Shown piece after piece: positions 14,461 to 18,495 of a stretch of DNA of 18,495 nucleotides. The stretch covers positions 1-18,495 of the forward strand of contig NZ_CAJZFJ010000044.1 in assembly GCF_915070105.1 (NCBI RefSeq). The letters run 5' to 3'. The notes beneath the pieces were generated by a model that was not told the DNA's origin, did no database searches, and was given only the letters and a program-made list of their open reading frames with translations. The stretch is from an uncultured Porphyromonas sp. GTDB lineage: Bacteria; Bacteroidota; Bacteroidia; Bacteroidales; Porphyromonadaceae. The number at the start of each line of letters is the position of its first letter. Within the stretch, counting starts at the first letter, position 1. The position numbers and the translations under genes were made by a program.

Positions 14461-17400
14461 TTAGAGTCCGACCTTCAGAGAGAATGTAAACTGCCTAGGC
14501 ATGGGAGAGGCTACGCCACCAGCGTTGAAGAACTCGGGGTCTTGCCCGTTGAGCTTCTTGTCTGCATAGAGTAGGAAGAGGTTCGTCGCCTGTAGCTTCA
14601 CCGAGATGCTGTTGATCGGGGTGTGCTTGAGCAGCGTCTTCGGCAGGTCATAGGCTAGGGAGATCTCCTTCAGACGGATGAAGTCACCCTTAGCGATGCG
14701 AGCCGTAGAGTAGTTGTAGCCATTGTAGGCATAGCGCAGATTGGTATTCTTCTCATACTCTCTGCGGCTGAGGATGCCTGGTACGTCTGTCTTCTTCTCC
14801 TCGCCGGACTGTACCCAGCGGTTGTTGAAGGCTTGGGTCATGGAGGACATATCGTTGTACTTGGCTCTGAACTTCGGGTCTAGTCGTACGACATTGCCAA
14901 ACGAGTAGGTGAGGAAGACATTCAAGTGGAAGCCCTTATAGGAGAATACGTTCCCCAGCGACCCGGTGTACTTAGGATCTGTAGGACCTTCGTACTTGAG
15001 GAAGTCAGTGTTGTTACGCTCCTGGAAGTTGATGTTATCCGTCGTGATCTGTCCCTTCTCATTGACGAGCATGGGGATACCCTCACTGTTGATCCCTGCG
15101 AAGGGGATAGAGAAGAGGGCACGAGCAGGATAACCCTTCTTGGCGAAGCCATTACCACTGACAAGCTCGATCACACGACCTTGGTTGTAGAGCTTCGTAA
15201 TCTCGGAGTTGGTGTAGGAGTAGACGAAGCTCGTAGACCAAGAGAAGTCCTTGGTGCGGATGCTGGTCGAGGAGATGCTGAGCTCCATACCATTGGACTT
15301 CATCTCTGCCACGTTAGCAGGGCGAATGACCGTACCACCGATCCCCTGAGTGATCATGGGGCCCATCTCGTCGAAGTTGTTACGAGTGTAGATATCGAAG
15401 GTGAGGTTCAGGCGATCATCCCAGAGACCAGCGTCGATACCGAAGTTCAGCTCGTTCTTCTTCTCATAGGTCAGATTGACATTACCCAGCTGCTCGATGG
15501 CGATCCCGGGTTCCTTGTCCTCGGCAAAGAGCTTGAAGGGAGTCGTGGACTTGAAGATCGGGGTGGAGTTGCTATACGAAGCATCGGGAGGTGTCCCCGT
15601 GAGGCTATAAGAGAGACGAGTCGTCAGGTGAGAGAGCGGACGGAGACGCTCGAAGAAGCTCTCCTCATGTACGTTCCAGGCACCCGAGACATTCCACGTA
15701 GACATCCAGCGGGCATTGCTGCTACGACCAAGCTGGTTAGAGCCCTCATAGCGGTAAGTACCGTTGAAGACATAGCGACCCTTGTAGGCATAGGTAGCAT
15801 TGGTATAGAAGGCAGCTGTACGCCAGTTCGTATTCGTCAGACCATAGTAGTCGTTCCCCTCCTCGACCTGCTTCTTGAAGTACTGGTAAGGATAGAATGG
15901 GGTCTCCCCAGCATAATACTGCATACCCCAGCCCTCATAGGAGGAGCGGTTGCGCTGAATGTCTACGGTCTCCATCCCCCCGAAGAGGTTGATGACGTGC
16001 TTGTGGTCGAACGTACGGTTGTAGTTCGCCGTCACACGGAAGTCATAGTCGCTCAGCGTATTCTCCGTCTTGTGGAGGATCCCCCCGTTGGGCAGGATAC
16101 TCATCGGTAGGCTGTTGGGGTTATCGGGATCTCGGTAGAGGTACTTATTGGCGTCGCGGATGATCGAGTTCTGCATCGCACGATAGGCCAGCGCTTGGTT
16201 GGAGTTATCCTTGATATTGTGCTGCTGCGAGGTCGTAGTGTGCTTGAAGGCACCGAGCACCGCTAGCTCTAGCCCCTGGATAGGCTTGTACTTCAGTTCT
16301 ACCTGAAACTTAGCGTCCTGCACCCCTAGGTCAATGTAGTTATTCTCTAGCTCATTGAAGATATTGAAGGGGGCGTAGTTCGCTCTATAGTAGGTACGGG
16401 GATCGAGTACACGGGAGGTATTCGTAGCGTACGAATAGGGATTGATGTCGAAGTCTCGCTTCACCTCACCCCCTACGACGTCTACATCCTGCCCGAGCGT
16501 ACCTGGGGCACGCTGCTTACGATAGGCAGCACCAGCGATGACGTTGATGGAGAGGTTGGAGAGGATATTATGTGAGACGTTGAGGTTCGCCGTGTAGCGG
16601 TTCACATTGCTCTGCTTGTACCATCCTGGGTCGATCATGGCGCTGACAGAGGCATAGTAGTTGGACTTCGAGGTACCACCGCTCATGCTGACGGAGTGGT
16701 TCTGCATGATAGCGGGAGAGAAGAGCTCCTTGAACCAATTCGTGTTGCGGAACTCAGCCTGCTGTAGGTAGCGGTTCTGTGCCTCGGTGGTGTTGTCGAG
16801 TAGGAAGCGACCCTGCTTGGGATCATAGGTGTTGATGAGCTCGTACATCTTACCATAGATACCATAGTCGCTGCCGTTGAGCACCTCGGAGAGGTTCAGC
16901 CAACCCTTCGCACGAAGCTCACGATAGATACCCATCTGCTGCTGAGAGTTGAGGATATCGAAGTTGGAGTATGAGGGGATGAGGCGGGAGGTGAACTCAC
17001 CGGAGTAGTTGATATGAGCCTGACCCTGCTTCCCCTTCTTCGTCGTCACGACGATCACACCTGCCATAGCACGTGCACCGTAGATAGAGGTAGCGGATCC
17101 ATCCTTGAGGATCTGGAAGCTCTCGATGTCATCAGAGTTAAGCCCTGCGATAGCGGAGCTGATGAGGGTCTCGGGGTTACCAGAGGCGAGGTCATCAGCT
17201 CCTACGTTGGAGACGTCCTCCATGATTACACCGTCTACCACCCAGAGCGGCTTAGAGCTCCCGTAGATAGAGGTAGCACCACGGACACGGATCTTCGGAG
17301 CGGAGCCGAAGGTACCACTAACGTTCTGTACCGAGACCCCAGCGGCCTGTCCCTCTAGGGAGCGACTGACGTCGGCTACCCCACTGAGGCGAGCCTTGCC

Positions 17401-17772
17401 GGCATCGACCTTGTTGGTAGCTCCGGTGAAGAGTCGGCGGTCGGTCTTCGCTAGACCAGTGACGACGACCTCATTCAGTAGCTGGTTGTCCTTGAGTAGG
17501 ATCTGCATGTTCTCCCCTGCGGGCAGTGTCAGAGTCTCCATCCCTACGTAGCTCACGGCTATCTTCGGGTTCTTGACCGTCGTCGTCATGGCGAACTTAC
17601 CATTGATGTCTGTGGCCACGAACTGCTGCGTGCCCACGATCTGGACACGTGCCGAGGGAAGCGGCTCGTTGTCTGCGGCCGAGAGGACGACCCCAGAGAT
17701 CTTGGTCTGTGCCACAGCCTGCCCCACGGCAAGCAAGAGCGTGAGCACGAACCAGAGTAGTCTTTTCTTCAT
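14461..17772 (-). CDS. SusC/RagA-family TonB-dependent outer-membrane transporter
   Basis: A 1103-residue TonB-dependent channel that imports substrate delivered by SusD, powered by the TonB-ExbBD complex. The Sec signal peptide ends AVGQAVA-Q (about residue 21). A carboxypeptidase-regulatory-like beta domain follows (about 24-95, SGVVLSAADNEPLPSARV). The TonB-box region is LNEVVVTG (99-106), and the plug domain (about 107-250) has the SusC/RagA pattern IRVRGATSIYGSSKPLWVVDGV and LKDGSATSIYGARAMAGVIVVTTKKG. The rest is the large beta barrel, ending FSLKVGL instead of in the more common terminal aromatic. There is no STN domain, so no anti-sigma signalling is expected. It is first in the five-gene operon, after a leader of about 265 nt from the promoter at 18046-18076. 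Confidence 0.95.
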   Translation of the reverse strand: MKKRLLWFVLTLLLAVGQAVAQTKISGVVLSAADNEPLPSARVQIVGTQQFVATDINGKFAMTTTVKNPKIAVSYVGMETLTLPAGENMQILLKDNQLLNEVVVTGLAKTDRRLFTGATNKVDAGKARLSGVADVSRSLEGQAAGVSVQNVSGTFGSAPKIRVRGATSIYGSSKPLWVVDGVIMEDVSNVGADDLASGNPETLISSAIAGLNSDDIESFQILKDGSATSIYGARAMAGVIVVTTKKGKQGQAHINYSGEFTSRLIPSYSNFDILNSQQQMGIYRELRAKGWLNLSEVLNGSDYGIYGKMYELINTYDPKQGRFLLDNTTEAQNRYLQQAEFRNTNWFKELFSPAIMQNHSVSMSGGTSKSNYYASVSAMIDPGWYKQSNVNRYTANLNVSHNILSNLSINVIAGAAYRKQRAPGTLGQDVDVVGGEVKRDFDINPYSYATNTSRVLDPRTYYRANYAPFNIFNELENNYIDLGVQDAKFQVELKYKPIQGLELAVLGAFKHTTTSQQHNIKDNSNQALAYRAMQNSIIRDANKYLYRDPDNPNSLPMSILPNGGILHKTENTLSDYDFRVTANYNRTFDHKHVINLFGGMETVDIQRNRSSYEGWGMQYYAGETPFYPYQYFKKQVEEGNDYYGLTNTNWRTAAFYTNATYAYKGRYVFNGTYRYEGSNQLGRSSNARWMSTWNVSGAWNVHEESFFERLRPLSHLTTRLSYSLTGTPPDASYSNSTPIFKSTTPFKLFAEDKEPGIAIEQLGNVNLTYEKKNELNFGIDAGLWDDRLNLTFDIYTRNNFDEMGPMITQGIGGTVIRPANVAEMKSNGMELSISSTSIRTKDFSWSTSFVYSYTNSEITKLYNQGRVIELVSGNGFAKKGYPARALFSIPFAGINSEGIPMLVNEKGQITTDNINFQERNNTDFLKYEGPTDPKYTGSLGNVFSYKGFHLNVFLTYSFGNVVRLDPKFRAKYNDMSSMTQAFNNRWVQSGEEKKTDVPGILSRREYEKNTNLRYAYNGYNYSTARIAKGDFIRLKEISLAYDLPKTLLKHTPINSISVKLQATNLFLLYADKKLNGQDPEFFNAGGVASPMPRQFTFSLKVGL

Positions 17773-18040
17773 CGATTCGTTGGATTGATTACATATAGTT
17801 AATTAGTATCATGATATGCGAGGATAGGATGTCTACAGAGGAAGATATTTACATCTTAAGCATAGTGATCTCCCTATATGCAATAGCATGTGTCTGGGTA
17901 TACTTATAGAGATAGGGAGGGAGGGGGATAAGGACTGTTACCATGGGCGTGTCGCGGAGTATTTGCCTATCGTTATGCTTTACTCAAGAGATGAACTAAC
18001 CTTATGCCACACATCTAGATTTCCATACTAGAATAGTAGA
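17773..18040 (-). other. Long 5' leader of the susC transcript (inferred)
   Basis: About 265 nt from the predicted start point to the susC ATG. It holds a pyrimidine-rich tract in the RNA (complement of the G-rich 17915-17927), a 10-bp palindrome TATCATGATA (17807-17816) and a small AAGAT/ATCTT hairpin (17842-17857). No ORF of note and no Shine-Dalgarno. I do not recognise a known riboswitch; a B12-type box is not seen. A leader of this length may be a post-transcriptional control site. Confidence 0.4.
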
Positions 18041-18045
18041 CATAG

Positions 18046-18076
18046 CAAAAGTAATCATTCCTATGAATAAGTACAA
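18046..18076 (-). promoter_or_regulatory. Promoter of the SusC/SusD operon
   Basis: On the minus strand, TACTTTTG (18046-18053) matches TAnnTTTG and TTG (18074-18076) lies 20 bp upstream: an exact Bacteroidota housekeeping promoter. Start would be near 18040, leaving a leader of about 265 nt before susC. No better promoter is seen between 17773 and 18040. A near-palindrome (18083-18097) sits directly upstream of the -33. Confidence 0.75.
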
Positions 18077-18082
18077 TTTATC

Positions 18083-18097
18083 CAACATTTAACGTTG
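18083..18097. promoter_or_regulatory. Candidate operator upstream of the susC promoter
   Basis: CAACATTTAACGTTG is a 15-bp palindrome with a single mismatched pair; it overlaps the 8-bp palindrome TTGCGCAA (18095-18102). It lies about 6 bp upstream of the -33, the usual place for an activator site. No known consensus is recognised and no regulator gene is in the window. Confidence 0.4.
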
Positions 18098-18365
18098 CGC
18101 AATGGGCAAAGGCTCTCTTTGAGCCACATAGACAGCCCCTATCCAATACGTATACATCCCTTTAGGGAAAGGGGTAACTCGTGATCATACGGCTTATTAT
18201 ACACCTAATGTTTACCCTTAACATAAGGAGAGGTTATCCCTACCCCACCTTCCCTCTCCTGCGATCCTCTCCCCTCCCCCTATGATGTGATTATTCTTGG
18301 AAAAAGCCTATCTATCTGATACTCTCCAGTGAGAAGCCCCATCTCTGAGATTGATCAGAAGAGCA

Positions 18366-18416
18366 GAAAAATGCCCTCCCGTAACTCGCTCTGTATCGGG
18401 CATTACGGGAGGGGCA
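18366..18416 (-). terminator. Intrinsic terminator for a gene right of the window
   Basis: TGCC-CTCCCGTAA (18372-18384) pairs with TTACGGGAGGGGCA (18403-18416), with one bulged base, around an 18-nt loop. On the minus strand the stem exits into a run of five T (complement of 18367-18371). It would stop minus-strand transcription entering from the right before the susC promoter. Confidence 0.75.
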
Positions 18417-18423
18417 AAACGAA

Positions 18424-18495
18424 CATACCGAGAGCGCAGTTGCGCTCCTATAAAGAACGTCCTCGTCACCTTACATAGGTGACGAGGACGTTCTT
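18424..18495 (+). repeat. Composite palindromic repeat, copy 3
   Basis: Motif CATACCGAGAGCGCA (18424-18438), then 14 bp (18439-18452), then a perfect 18-bp-stem hairpin (18453-18470 and 18478-18495) around the loop TTACATA. The inner stem TCACC/GGTGA is shared with copies 1 and 2; the outer stem (AAGAACGTCCTCG) is specific to this copy. The motif tail and spacer start form a second small stem GAGCGCA-GT-TGCGCTC (18432-18447). The window ends at the last base of the hairpin, so any right flank is unseen. Confidence 0.8.

Larger units (their letters stand above)
18077..18495. other. Non-coding stretch upstream of the import operon
   Basis: About 420 bp to the right edge. It holds the candidate operator (18083-18097), a small GGCTC-TCTTT-GAGCC hairpin (18111-18125), an intrinsic terminator for minus-strand transcription from the right (18366-18416) and copy 3 of the composite repeat (18424-18495). 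No gene is seen here. Confidence 0.55.

Noticed and set aside
14926..16110. A 394-codon open frame on the plus strand
   Set aside because: It lies wholly antisense inside susC, whose domains are continuous and intact; the translation is rich in E/V/R without domain features, as expected of a shadow frame in GC-rich coding DNA.
17910..17935. G-quadruplex upstream of susC
   Set aside because: The plus strand has only three clear G-runs here (GGG, GGG, GGGGG), so a standard four-run motif is not met.

Overview
The window looks like a chromosomal segment of a Bacteroidota member, most probably a Porphyromonas-like species. Three things point there: a SusC/SusD (RagA/RagB-type) outer-membrane import pair followed by lipoproteins; promoters of the Bacteroidota housekeeping type (TTG, about 19-20 bp, then TAnnTTTG) instead of E. 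coli -35/-10 boxes; and start codons mostly without Shine-Dalgarno sequences. The species is not determined.

Layout. Positions 1-287 hold a possible C-terminal CDS fragment, a hairpin and the terminator of tRNA-Ser(GGA), which lies on the minus strand at 288-375 with its own promoter at 418-447. Positions 376-1449 are a long non-coding stretch with a 22-bp triplicate repeat, a hairpin and the first copy of a composite palindromic repeat. Plus-strand housekeeping genes follow: a PpiD/SurA-like periplasmic folding factor (1450-3606), rlmN (3767-4825), recF (4841-5968) and a DUF721/DciA-like gene (5955-6245) overlapping recF. A terminator and a second repeat copy separate these from minus-strand genes: a YetF/DUF421 membrane protein (6811-7491), a DUF481-like outer-membrane barrel (7531-8313) and a small membrane-anchored protein of unknown function (8593-9024).

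The right half is one five-gene minus-strand operon read from about 18040 down to a terminator at 9288-9334: susC (17772-14461), susD (14459-12888), a zinc HExxH lipoprotein (12793-11906), a DUF4302 lipoprotein (11796-10477) and a two-BACON lipoprotein (10445-9396). The SusC barrel and SusD lid would import a substrate, and the lipoproteins would bind or cleave it at the surface. There is no glycoside hydrolase and no linked regulator, so peptide or protein-derived substrates are the more likely cargo (inference).

The most unusual signal is a 72-bp composite repeat present three times in intergenic DNA (1131-1202 +, 6643-6714 -, 18424-18495 +). Each copy has the 15-bp motif CATACCGAGAGCGCA, exactly 14 bp of spacer, and a 43-bp hairpin (18-nt arms, 7-nt loop). 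The inner stem and loop are conserved, while the outer stem differs between copies but stays complementary. I do not recognise it as a named element.
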